NCBI GenBank assembly: GCA_023427945.1
Contig: JAEYZR010000355.1
Location: forward strand, 1 to 12,854
Source of the DNA: Pseudomonadota bacterium
GTDB lineage: Bacteria; Pseudomonadota; Gammaproteobacteria; Burkholderiales; Burkholderiaceae_B
Reading direction: 5' to 3'
Length of the DNA: 12,854 nt
Shown here piece by piece: positions 5,987-12,348 of the stretch (its first letter is position 1; the number at the start of each line of letters is the position of its first letter). Made by a program: the position numbers and the translations under genes. The notes below the pieces were generated by a model that worked only from the letters and a program-made list of their open reading frames with translations, did no database searches and was not told the origin of the DNA.

Positions 5987-6907
5987 ATGTTGAGTGCACG
6001 CACCAACGCACAGATCCATGGCCGTCTGCATGTGTTTGCCTCGGCGGCCCGCCATCTGTCTTTCACCAGCGCTGCACAGGAACTGAACGTCACGCCTGGT
6101 GCGGTCAGTCAGCAGATCCGTCAGCTTGAAGAGCGGTTGGGCGTCAAGCTGTTCAATCGTGCGCCGCGCGGGGTCGTGCTGACCGCCGAGGGCCAGCGCC
6201 TGTCCCAGGTCGTCGCCCGGTCCTACGGCGAAGTCGACGAAGTGCTTTCGCACCTGCAGGCCGGCAGGCTGGGTGGAATCTTCCGGTTGCGTTCGATTCC
6301 CTCGTTCCTGGAGAAGTGGCTCATGCCACGGCTGGGCTTGTTGCGCGACGCCTATCCCGATATCTCGTTTCGCTTCGTTGCCGAAGACAGCAGCTGGTCG
6401 CTGCGCGATGGCGAGTTCGATCTGGCCGTGGACCTCAATGAAGGGATCTACCCCGGCCTGCTGACCACGCCACTGGTACAGGAACATATTTTTCCGGTCT
6501 GCGCGCCGGACATGATACGGGCGTCCCAGCCGCTGGACGAACCCCACGACCTCGTGCACTACCCCTTGCTGCACGACATCACGGCCTGGCGCGGCAGCTA
6601 CGCCTACGCCGAATGGGCGTACTACCTCTCGCAGTGCGGGGCCGACGATGTCGATGTACGGCGCGGCTACACCTTCAACCGCTATTCGCTCAGCCTGGAG
6701 GCCGCACGTGCCGGAATGGGCGTGGCCATCGCACGCCAGACCCTCATCACCAATGAACTTACCTGTGGCGCACTCGTGGCACCGTTCACGCTGACCGTAC
6801 CCAATCGCAAGCACTACGTGCTGGTGTATCCCCCCGGCGCACTGGCCGACCCGCGGGCACGCGCCGTGCACGACTGGTTCGTGTCCCAATTCGCACAAGC
6901 CGGGTAA
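5987..6907 (+). CDS. LysR-family transcriptional regulator, DsdC/GcvA-like
   Basis: 306 residues, full length. Residues about 13-60 form the winged helix-turn-helix (FASAARHLSFTSAAQELN, then TPGAVSQQIRQLEERLG, LFNR), followed by the linker helix and a periplasmic-binding-protein-like effector domain. The effector domain contains FRLRSIPSFLEKWLMPRLG, a CAPDM segment, LLHDITAWR and GMGVAIARQ...LVAPF, a pattern shared with DsdC, the D-serine-responsive regulator, and with GcvA. Being divergent from an L-serine dehydratase gene, it most likely controls sdaA in response to serine or a related amino acid and represses itself, as LysR proteins commonly do; that is inference from position. ATG 5987 has an AAAGGG box five bases upstream. 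The MAPEG gene 63 bases downstream is probably a separate unit. Confidence 0.93.
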   Translation: MLSARTNAQIHGRLHVFASAARHLSFTSAAQELNVTPGAVSQQIRQLEERLGVKLFNRAPRGVVLTAEGQRLSQVVARSYGEVDEVLSHLQAGRLGGIFRLRSIPSFLEKWLMPRLGLLRDAYPDISFRFVAEDSSWSLRDGEFDLAVDLNEGIYPGLLTTPLVQEHIFPVCAPDMIRASQPLDEPHDLVHYPLLHDITAWRGSYAYAEWAYYLSQCGADDVDVRRGYTFNRYSLSLEAARAGMGVAIARQTLITNELTCGALVAPFTLTVPNRKHYVLVYPPGALADPRARAVHDWFVSQFAQAG

Positions 6908-6970
6908 CCCTTGGCCCGTGCACCGTAGCACCGCCTCTGTCATCCACGCCCAAACCTTCTGGAGATCCTC

Positions 6971-7345
6971 ATGACCACAATCGCCTGGCTGTTGCTCGTA
7001 TCCGCGCTTTTGCCCATCGTCGCCGTAGGCATTGCCAAGGCAGGGGGCTCAGGGTTTGATAACGGCAACCCGCGTGGCTGGCTCGCCCGGCAAGAAGGCT
7101 ATCGACTGCGCGCCAACGCGGCCCAGGCCAACCTGTTCGAAAACCTGCCTTTCCACTTTGCTGCCGTTTTGTTCGCGCTTCACAATCAGGCCGATCCGAC
7201 GGCTCTGCGCAACGCGATGGCAGCCTGGATCGTGATCCGCCTGGCCTATATTGCTTGCTATGTCGCCGACAAGGGTGGCCTGCGCTCCATCGTGTGGGCC
7301 GTCAGCCTGGCCATCACGGTCTACATCCTGTTCCTGGGAGTCTGA
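6971..7345 (+). CDS. MAPEG-family small integral membrane protein
   Basis: 124 residues, the length of bacterial MAPEG proteins such as E. coli YecN. Four hydrophobic segments are seen at about 4-23, 57-73, 83-100 and 106-123. The family motif lies in the second: R48-A-x-A-A-Q-A-N54-L-F-E57-N-L-P-F, with Asn and Glu that in glutathione-using members line the glutathione site; Arg90 and Tyr93 in VIRLAYIACY fit the later conserved pair. A glutathione S-transferase or peroxidase activity is possible but cannot be shown, as many bacterial members are uncharacterised. The start is supported by TGGAG (6959-6963) seven bases before ATG. It is followed by a strong hairpin and a convergent gene, so it is likely monocistronic. 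Confidence 0.88.
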   Translation: MTTIAWLLLVSALLPIVAVGIAKAGGSGFDNGNPRGWLARQEGYRLRANAAQANLFENLPFHFAAVLFALHNQADPTALRNAMAAWIVIRLAYIACYVADKGGLRSIVWAVSLAITVYILFLGV

Positions 7346-7356
7346 GGTTCTCGGCC

Positions 7357-7381
7357 GGGCTGGAGGTACTTCCTCCTGCCC
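7357..7381. terminator. Hairpin between convergent MAPEG and ChaA-like genes
   Basis: GGGC-T-GGAGG (7357-7366) pairs with CCTCC-T-GCCC (7372-7381) around a five-base loop; the only flaw is a central T-T mismatch. It sits 11 bases after one stop codon and 10 from the other, the ideal place for a terminator serving both genes. No T-run follows on either strand, so strength is uncertain. Confidence 0.6.
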
Positions 7382-7391
7382 ATGCCCGCCT

Positions 7392-8504
7392 TCAAACGCC
7401 CAGTACCGTCAACGCGATGAAGGTGGCAAACAGCACGAAATGGGTCAAGCCCTCGATGGCATTGGTCTGTCCGTCGTTCAAGTTGATGGCAGTGACCAGC
7501 AGCGTGATCGCGACCATGACCGTCTGCACCGGCGTCATGGCCATCTGGAAAGGCTGGCCGTTGAACAAGGCCAGGGCCTCCATGACCGGCACGGTCAGAA
7601 TGACCGTGGACAGCGATGCTCCCAGCGCGATGTTCACCACGGCCTGCATCCGGTTGGCCAGAGCCGCACGCAACGCCGTCAGAATCTCCGGCCCCGCGCT
7701 GATTGCGGCCACCAGCAGGGCGATCAGCGCCAGAGGCAGCCCCACGTCCGTGGCCACTTCACGCAGCGCCACCGACATCGATTCGGCCAGCCAGCCGATC
7801 GCAATGACACCCAGGATCAGAATGGTGATCGAAAAGGCCAGCGGCGGCTCTTCGTCCTGATCTGAGGTGCGCCGGGGGCGTCGTTTCTCAGGATAGCTAT
7901 AACTGAAGAAGTAGCTGTGCGGGCCGGTCTGCATGCGCAGGAAAACCGCATACAGCGTGATCATGGCGCCTATCGTGAACATGGAGTAGTGCCGCCAGAC
8001 GCTGCTGTCGATGAACTCCGGCACCACCATCGAGATGCCCATCGCGGTCAGGATCATGGCCGTATACGTGCGTGCCGAATCGTCGTTGTACGATTGCTCG
8101 CCATGCTTCAAGCCACCCATCAACGCCGCCAGGCCGAGGATGCCATTGATGTCCAGCATCACCGCGGAATAAATGGTGTCGCGCACCAGCGTGGGCGACT
8201 CGGTGTGCGCCAGCACGATGGCCAGCACCAGCACCTCCACCACGACGGCCGACAAGGTGAGAATCATCGTGCCATACGGGTCGCCCACCTTGCGGGCGAT
8301 GCGCTCGGCATGCCGGGCAACCCGCAGCGATATGCATACGATCACCCCGACCAGGAACGCCGTCAACGCAACCGTCCCCATCAAGCCCGACGCCAGCGCC
8401 CGCGCTTCGACCAACGTGGCCACAAGGCCCGTCAGCAGAACCGCACCAAGAAACTTTTCGTCGGCAACGGCTTCACGCCACGCATGCATGTCGGCGGGTT
8501 TCAT
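7392..8504 (-). CDS. chaA: ChaA-like calcium/sodium(potassium):proton antiporter (CaCA superfamily)
   Basis: 370 residues, close to E. coli ChaA (366). About eleven membrane segments form two halves, each with an alpha-repeat: VGDPYGTMILTLSAVVVEV with Glu90, and AISAGPEILTALRAALANR with Glu273 leading to NIALGASLSTVILTVPVM. The inverted acidic repeats bind the cation in CaCA exchangers. A charged loop (YPEKRRPRRTSDQDEEPP, about 204-221) joins the halves. The protein sits in the inner membrane and is expected to export Ca2+, or Na+/K+ at alkaline pH, in exchange for protons; which ion is used here is not known. ATG 8504 overlaps the stop of the upstream mgtC-like gene by four bases (ATGA), so the two are almost certainly translated from one message and coupled. 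The N-terminal 16 residues are polar and precede the first helix. Confidence 0.92.
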   Translation of the reverse strand: MKPADMHAWREAVADEKFLGAVLLTGLVATLVEARALASGLMGTVALTAFLVGVIVCISLRVARHAERIARKVGDPYGTMILTLSAVVVEVLVLAIVLAHTESPTLVRDTIYSAVMLDINGILGLAALMGGLKHGEQSYNDDSARTYTAMILTAMGISMVVPEFIDSSVWRHYSMFTIGAMITLYAVFLRMQTGPHSYFFSYSYPEKRRPRRTSDQDEEPPLAFSITILILGVIAIGWLAESMSVALREVATDVGLPLALIALLVAAISAGPEILTALRAALANRMQAVVNIALGASLSTVILTVPVMEALALFNGQPFQMAMTPVQTVMVAITLLVTAINLNDGQTNAIEGLTHFVLFATFIALTVLGV

Positions 8505-9043
8505 GCGTTACCGTCATCCTCTTGATGTGCTGTGTTCGCTGACAGTTTCTCTGACTTTTCGTTCTTTTTTTGCAGATGTGCTTCGGTGCGGCTCAGCACG
8601 ATCAGAATGAACAGTGCGAACAGCGTGCTGACCAATGCCAGCATCTCGCGCCCCAATCCTGCCGTGATGCCCACGGCAGCGGTGAACCAGATGCTTGCCG
8701 CCGTGGTCAGTCCCTTGACGTCATGGCCGCGCGACTTGATGATCGCCCCTGCGCCCAGAAAACCGATGCCGGCGATCACACCCTGAAGCACCCGGCTCAT
8801 GTCTGCCACCTGCATGTCGCTCAGCGATGGTGCCAGCACGAACAGCGCCGAGCCGAGTGCCACCAGCATGTGGGTCCGCAGCCCGGCTGCCTTGCCCTTC
8901 GATTCGCGTTCGTATCCGATCAGTCCGCCCAGTACCGAGGCGACCAGCAATCGCACTACAATCCTCACGCCCTCATCCAGGTCGTTAATGTCGGAGAATT
9001 CCTGCTGTAACGTCGCAGTCAGGGAAGACCATATGTCGAGCAT
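8501..9043 (-). CDS. MgtC/SapB-family inner membrane protein, short form
   Basis: 180 residues. Membrane segments at about 28-43, 57-74, 85-103, 115-130 and 134-151 carry the family signatures GLIGYERE (40-47), AAGLRTHMLVALG (52-64), IAGIGFLGAGAII (90-102) and VKGLTTAASIWFTAAVG (109-125). In Salmonella MgtC supports growth in low magnesium and in macrophages by acting on the F-type ATPase; that protein has an extra C-terminal ACT-like domain. Here the helices are followed only by a charged tail (about 152-180, Lys/Glu then Asp-rich), so this is the shorter SapB/YhiD-like form. AAGGA lies seven bases before ATG 9043. It is the first gene of a pair with the ChaA-like antiporter (ATGA overlap) and divergent from the GNAT gene over a 122-base gap in which I see no clear riboswitch or leader peptide. 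A virulence role should not be assumed. Confidence 0.92.
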   Translation of the reverse strand: MLDIWSSLTATLQQEFSDINDLDEGVRIVVRLLVASVLGGLIGYERESKGKAAGLRTHMLVALGSALFVLAPSLSDMQVADMSRVLQGVIAGIGFLGAGAIIKSRGHDVKGLTTAASIWFTAAVGITAGLGREMLALVSTLFALFILIVLSRTEAHLQKKNEKSEKLSANTAHQEDDGNA

Positions 9044-9165
9044 CGTGCCGTCCTTGCGGGGTGGGATGATTCAGAGCCTTGTGGCGCAAAGCACCGGCTT
9101 GCGATGAACCAGGTGCCCAGAATACCTGAGCCGCATTTTTAAACCAATTTACGAGTTGCCTTTTT

Positions 9166-9705
9166 ATGCTCACGCTACGCCCTGCCGATGCCGACGATGT
9201 TCAGGTGATTACCGACATCACCAACCAGGCCATCGTCCACACGACGGCCATCTGGACCTTGAACCCCGTCACGACTCAGGCTCGGGCGGCCTGGATGCAG
9301 GACCGCCTTGCACGCGGCATGCCCGTGATCATCGCCCAGCTCGATGGCCAGGTCGTTGGCTTCGGCAGTTATGGCGATTTCCGTCCGCATGAGGGCTACC
9401 GCCACACTGTCGAACACTCGTTGTATGTGGCACCGCATGCGCAGGGGCAGGGCGCGGGTCGCAGTCTGCTGGCAGCACTCATCGAGCACGCCGCCAGCCA
9501 TGACCGGCATGTCATCGTCGGCTGCATCGATGCCAGCAACGAGGCTTCGCGCGCGCTGCACCAGAGCGCCGGTTTCGTTCAGACCGGCTTGATGCCTCAG
9601 GTCGGCCGGAAATTCGATCACTGGCTCGATCTGCTGATCATGCAGAAAACGCTGGGCGATGCCGGTGAAAAGAGCGGCCTGCTCAGCCCAGCAAAAACGA
9701 GATGA
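9166..9705 (+). CDS. GNAT-family N-acetyltransferase (phosphinothricin/methionine sulfone type)
   Basis: 179 residues. The GNAT core is clear: TLRPADADDVQVITDITNQAI opens the fold, VIIAQLDGQVVGFGSYGDFRP gives strands 2-3, TVEHSLYVAP is strand 4, and QGQGAG (93-98) is the acetyl-CoA pyrophosphate loop, followed by helix RSLLAALIEHA and NEASRALHQSAGF. YRHTVEHSLYV and the later VGRKFDHWLDLLIMQ are characteristic of the Pat/Bar and methionine sulfone acetyltransferase group, which acetylate free amino groups of small toxic amino acid analogues. The true substrate is unknown. The last 15 residues lie beyond the core, and the last 23 bases overlap the 3' end of the convergent hydrolase gene. The ribosome site before ATG 9166 is poor (ACGAG at a long distance); no better start is in frame. 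Confidence 0.92.
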   Translation: MLTLRPADADDVQVITDITNQAIVHTTAIWTLNPVTTQARAAWMQDRLARGMPVIIAQLDGQVVGFGSYGDFRPHEGYRHTVEHSLYVAPHAQGQGAGRSLLAALIEHAASHDRHVIVGCIDASNEASRALHQSAGFVQTGLMPQVGRKFDHWLDLLIMQKTLGDAGEKSGLLSPAKTR

Positions 9706-10492
9706 CCGACTGATTGAATACGCGGGGATTGCCGATGTTCATTCCATGCGAGGATCCCGCGATCGTCACGCGCTGTGCATCGGGCAGGATGCGCTCCAGA
9801 TAATCGATGATGGCGGGATAGGGCGCCGGGCTGAGCGCGCCGCCAATGAGCAGTACCGGCAGGTTGAGCGATTTCAGAAGGCTCTCGTCCAGCACGTCAT
9901 TGGGCTCGCGTATCTGTCCCAGCAAAGTGCGGGCGTTGTCGCGCGCCATCTGGCGAAACCACGGCACCATGCGCGGCCAGGTGCCCGCGCCGCTTACCGC
10001 GTCGATAAAAATGGACAGGCCTTCGTCCAGTTCACCGGCCTGGATCAATTCGCAGGCATGTTCACGAAATCTGCCCCGGGCGTCAGGTTGACCTGCCAGC
10101 GCAATCCCTGGGTCGGCCAGCGTCAGTGTATGCACCGCCCCAGGCTGGTTCATGGCCATGCTCAGCGCCACCCTGGCGCCGCGTGAATGCCCCACGACAT
10201 GGGCGCCTCGCAGGCCCAGCCCGGATAACAGCGCCAGGCAATCGGCAGTGTGCTGGGCGACTGTGAATCCGTTGCCCTTGCCGTCCCACTGCTCTGGCCA
10301 ATAGCAGCGCAACGACGGCGCGATCACACGGAAATGGGCACTGAGTGACCTGATCTGTGCATTCCAGTAGCGACAGTCGCACAACGAACCATGTATGAGC
10401 AGCAAGGGCGGCCCGTCGCCTCTGTCGGCGTAGGCCAGCCGGCTGCCGTCCAGGTCGATATAGGACAGGGGAAATTCGGGCTCGGTTCGCAT
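9683..10492 (-). CDS. Alpha/beta hydrolase-fold enzyme
   Basis: 269 residues, a normal length for this fold. LLLIHGS (30-36) provides the oxyanion loop, VVGHSRGARVAL (99-110) the nucleophile elbow with Ser103, and SSHGMN (247-252) the catalytic His249. The acid that usually follows strand 7 is not there (VLLIGGALSPAPYP has none); Asp127 after strand 6 (LADPG) could serve, as in some dehalogenase-like members. No cap-domain hallmark lets me assign a substrate, so esterase, lactonase or peptidase remain open. ATG 10490-10492 begins a natural N-terminus (SYIDLDGSRLAYADRG); the ribosome site is weak. The start is 35 bases from the divergent EamA gene, and its 3' end overlaps the GNAT gene by 23 bases. 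Confidence 0.9.
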   Translation of the reverse strand: MRTEPEFPLSYIDLDGSRLAYADRGDGPPLLLIHGSLCDCRYWNAQIRSLSAHFRVIAPSLRCYWPEQWDGKGNGFTVAQHTADCLALLSGLGLRGAHVVGHSRGARVALSMAMNQPGAVHTLTLADPGIALAGQPDARGRFREHACELIQAGELDEGLSIFIDAVSGAGTWPRMVPWFRQMARDNARTLLGQIREPNDVLDESLLKSLNLPVLLIGGALSPAPYPAIIDYLERILPDAQRVTIAGSSHGMNIGNPRVFNQSVISFLLG

Positions 10493-10527
10493 GGCGCAGA
10501 TTCTACCGTGGGGCTACACTGCCGGTC

Positions 10528-11430
10528 ATGGATTACACATGGCTTTGGATTCCCTTCACCATTGCAGCCGCCGCGGCGCAGTCAGGGCGCAACATCATTC
10601 AAAGCGGCTTGACCAAAACGCTGGGCACACTTGGCGCCACTCAGGTCCGCTTCCTGTACGGGTTTCCGTTTGCCTTGCTGTTTCTGGCCATTCTGTTGGG
10701 CGTGACGGGTCAGCCTGCTCCCGCCTTGCAATCCGGGTTCTTTGCCTACGCGATAGCCGGCGCCGCCACTCAGATTGCGGCTACCGCATTGATGCTGGCG
10801 GCCATGCGCGAGCGTGGGTTTGTCGTCGTCACGGCCTGGATCAAGACCGAACCCATACAGGTTGCCATCTTCGGGCTGATCGTGCTGGGCGACCCTTTTT
10901 CATGGGTTTCCGCCATCGGCATTGTGCTTGCCACCCTGGGTGTGGTGCTGCTGTCAGTCAAGCCGGCCGCCGTGAGCGACCTGTCTGCAGGAATGAAGCC
11001 TGTCCTGCTGGGATTGCTGGCAGGCGCGTGTTTCGCACTGTCGGCGATCGGGTTTCGCGGTGCGATTCTGACGCTGGATTCGGGCACCTTTCTGCTCAAG
11101 GCGAGTTGGACGCTGACCTGGGCCCTGGGCATGCAGGCCGGGGCGTTGCTGCTCTGGATGCTGATCTGGCGCCGCGACATCCTGCACGGCTGCCTGGGAG
11201 CCTGGCGTGCCTCCATCAGCGGGGGCTTTCTGGGCGCGTTCGCTTCGCAATGCTGGTTCATCGGCTTTGCCCTGACAGCCGCCGCCAACGTGCGCACGCT
11301 CGGCCTGGTCGAGGTGCTGTTTGCCATGATGCTCTCCCATCGCTTCAGCACTCACCGTGTGAGCCTGCGCGAAGGCATCGGCATTGCCATCATCGTACTG
11401 GGCGCGGCCATCGTCATTGCCGTCGCGTGA
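10528..11430 (+). CDS. EamA/DMT-superfamily inner membrane transporter
   Basis: 300 residues with ten hydrophobic segments arranged as two five-helix EamA repeats: about 7-25, 37-58, 68-90, 95-115 and 119-140, then 151-170, 185-212, 224-240, 245-265 and 280-300. The first half ends ERGFVVVTAWIKTEPIQVAIFG...LGDPFSWVSAIGIVLATLGVVLLS, the usual pattern where the fourth helix with E precedes a helix ending in VVLL; the second half has NVRTLGLVEVLFAMMLSHRF. Such transporters usually export amino acids, nucleosides or drugs; the substrate cannot be told. No ribosome site is evident before ATG 10528 and the gap to the divergent hydrolase gene is only 35 bases, so transcription may start very near the start codon. 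It is followed by a hairpin and the convergent cpoB gene. Confidence 0.92.
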   Translation: MDYTWLWIPFTIAAAAAQSGRNIIQSGLTKTLGTLGATQVRFLYGFPFALLFLAILLGVTGQPAPALQSGFFAYAIAGAATQIAATALMLAAMRERGFVVVTAWIKTEPIQVAIFGLIVLGDPFSWVSAIGIVLATLGVVLLSVKPAAVSDLSAGMKPVLLGLLAGACFALSAIGFRGAILTLDSGTFLLKASWTLTWALGMQAGALLLWMLIWRRDILHGCLGAWRASISGGFLGAFASQCWFIGFALTAAANVRTLGLVEVLFAMMLSHRFSTHRVSLREGIGIAIIVLGAAIVIAVA

Positions 11431-11480
11431 CGGTCCTGTCCGTCATTCATCGCACCAGGACTTTCACCTCATGAATGACT

Positions 11481-11521
11481 TGGCCCCCGAGGGCTGGAAA
11501 CCAATCCAGTGCTCGGGGCCA
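11481..11521. terminator. Large hairpin between convergent EamA gene and cpoB
   Basis: TGGCCCC-C-GAG (11481-11491) pairs with CTCGGGGCCA (11512-11521) with one extra C bulged, and inside it CTGG (11494-11497) pairs with CCAG (11506-11509) around loop AAACCAAT. It lies 50 bases after the EamA stop and 29 after the cpoB stop on the other strand, so it probably ends both transcripts. No T-run follows on either side. Confidence 0.6.
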
Positions 11522-11527
11522 TTGCAT

Positions 11528-11539
11528 GCACACGTGTGC
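11528..11539. repeat. Perfect 12-bp palindrome GCACACGTGTGC
   Basis: A self-complementary 12-mer with no loop, six bases from the hairpin and 11 bases before the cpoB stop. A palindrome without spacer suits protein binding better than RNA folding, but no regulator or start codon is near, so it may simply be chance or a part of the termination region. Confidence 0.6.
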
Positions 11540-11550
11540 GTCGCGCCAGA

Positions 11551-12240
11551 CTACTGCAACAACTGCAGGCGGTTCTTGGCGGTTTCGGCAGCCGTTGCGT
11601 TCGGGTAATCGCGCACCAGCTGCTGCAAGGTTGCTTTGGCACCGGCGCGGTTGTTGGACTCGATCTGGCTGCCCGCAATCACCAGCAGGGCATCGGGCGC
11701 ACGCGGGTTGTTCGGTGCTGCCTTGACCAGGGTCTGCATCTGGGTGATGGCGCCCTTGTAGTCCTTCAGCGCATAGCGGCTGCTTCCCAGATAGAACTGC
11801 GCCGTGGATGCCAGGGGGCTGTTGGGAAAGGCCGAGAGGAATCCGGAAAGGGCATCGGACGCCTCTTTGTACTGACCCGTGCGGAACTGGTCGATGGCGC
11901 TGTCGTAGGCCGCCTGTTCCTGCGGATCGCTAGCCTGGACGCCCTGAGGATTGTTCGGGTTCTGCTGGGCGTTGGGGCGGTTGCGTGACTGCTCGCGCGA
12001 AATGAGTTCGAGCTGGTCGCGCAGTTGCATCACTTCCTGTTGCAGCGACTGAATCTGATCGGCCAACTGCAAGCGCGCCCGGTTGTTCTGCTCGGTCATC
12101 TGCCGAACCTGCTGGCGCAGATCGAGAATCGCATTTCGGGCCTGATCATCGGAAAACGCATGGCTGGGCGCCGATACACAAGCGAGTGCAAAGCCGCTTA
12201 GCAAAGCGATTCTGCGGAAATAATGAACGGAGATGCGCAT
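11551..12240 (-). CDS. cpoB: Cell division coordinator CpoB (tol-pal system protein YbgF)
   Basis: 229 residues from ATG 12240. A signal peptide (Arg2, Arg9-Arg10, hydrophobic 11-21) ends SHA at 26-28, so the mature protein starts FSDDQA in the periplasm. Residues 33-83 have the Gln/Leu heptad pattern of the trimerising coiled coil, 84-104 are an Asn/Gln/Pro-rich linker, and 107-229 hold three TPR-type repeats (YDSAIDQFRTGQYKEASDA, YLGSSRYALKDYKGAI, LLVIAGSQIESNN). This is the CpoB architecture; in E. coli it interacts with TolA and PBP1B to coordinate outer-membrane constriction with wall synthesis. A GTG at 12255 would add five residues, but ATG 12240 gives the more natural signal peptide and has GGGA upstream. 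Cys21 in ALAC is a weak lipobox match and is probably not used. It follows pal with a terminator between, so may be expressed at lower level than pal. Confidence 0.95.
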   Translation of the reverse strand: MRISVHYFRRIALLSGFALACVSAPSHAFSDDQARNAILDLRQQVRQMTEQNNRARLQLADQIQSLQQEVMQLRDQLELISREQSRNRPNAQQNPNNPQGVQASDPQEQAAYDSAIDQFRTGQYKEASDALSGFLSAFPNSPLASTAQFYLGSSRYALKDYKGAITQMQTLVKAAPNNPRAPDALLVIAGSQIESNNRAGAKATLQQLVRDYPNATAAETAKNRLQLLQ

Positions 12241-12287
12241 GGATCGAAATCCCACAAAGCGGAAAAAGAATTCCGTCGGCCAAAATG

Positions 12288-12323
12288 AAAAAACGTCGGA
12301 ACGGCGGCGAACCGTTCCGACGT
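12288..12323 (-). terminator. Intrinsic terminator downstream of pal
   Basis: Read on the minus strand, ACGTCGGAACGG pairs perfectly over 12 bp with CCGTTCCGACGT around a seven-base loop (TTCGCCG), and six T follow (complement of 12288-12293). This is a textbook rho-independent terminator 25 bases beyond the pal stop and 47 bases before the cpoB start. It should reduce or attenuate transcription from pal into cpoB. Confidence 0.92.
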
Positions 12324-12348
12324 CGGGAACTATTGTAACGCTACCCGT

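Noticed and set aside
4621..6129. A 502-codon open frame on the + strand opposite sdaA
   Set aside because: It is antisense to a certain gene, has a low-complexity His/Arg/Gln composition typical of GC-rich shadows, and runs into the LysR start.
5915..6943. A 342-codon open frame on the - strand opposite the LysR gene
   Set aside because: Shadow of a well-conserved regulator; no recognisable fold or ribosome site.
8565..8571. A7 run (coding strand) in the mgtC-like gene as a slippage site
   Set aside because: It lies in the charged tail after all helices, and seven A in Lys codons is ordinary; no alternative product of interest is evident.
9044..9165. Magnesium riboswitch or leader peptide upstream of the mgtC-like gene
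   Set aside because: The 122-base gap shows no convincing paired structure or short coding frame with a ribosome site; too short for a known Mg leader.
11471..11608. A 45-codon frame beginning MNDLAPEGWKPIQ with four Cys
   Set aside because: It runs through the hairpin and then antisense into the cpoB 3' end, with no ribosome site close to its ATG.
12241..12255. GTG 12255 as start of cpoB
   Set aside because: No ribosome site, and it adds only GFRS-type residues before a good signal peptide starting at ATG 12240.
12241..12287. Small dyad CGGAA-N6-TTCCG before cpoB as an operator
   Set aside because: Five-base arms in a purine-rich stretch; too weak to separate from chance.
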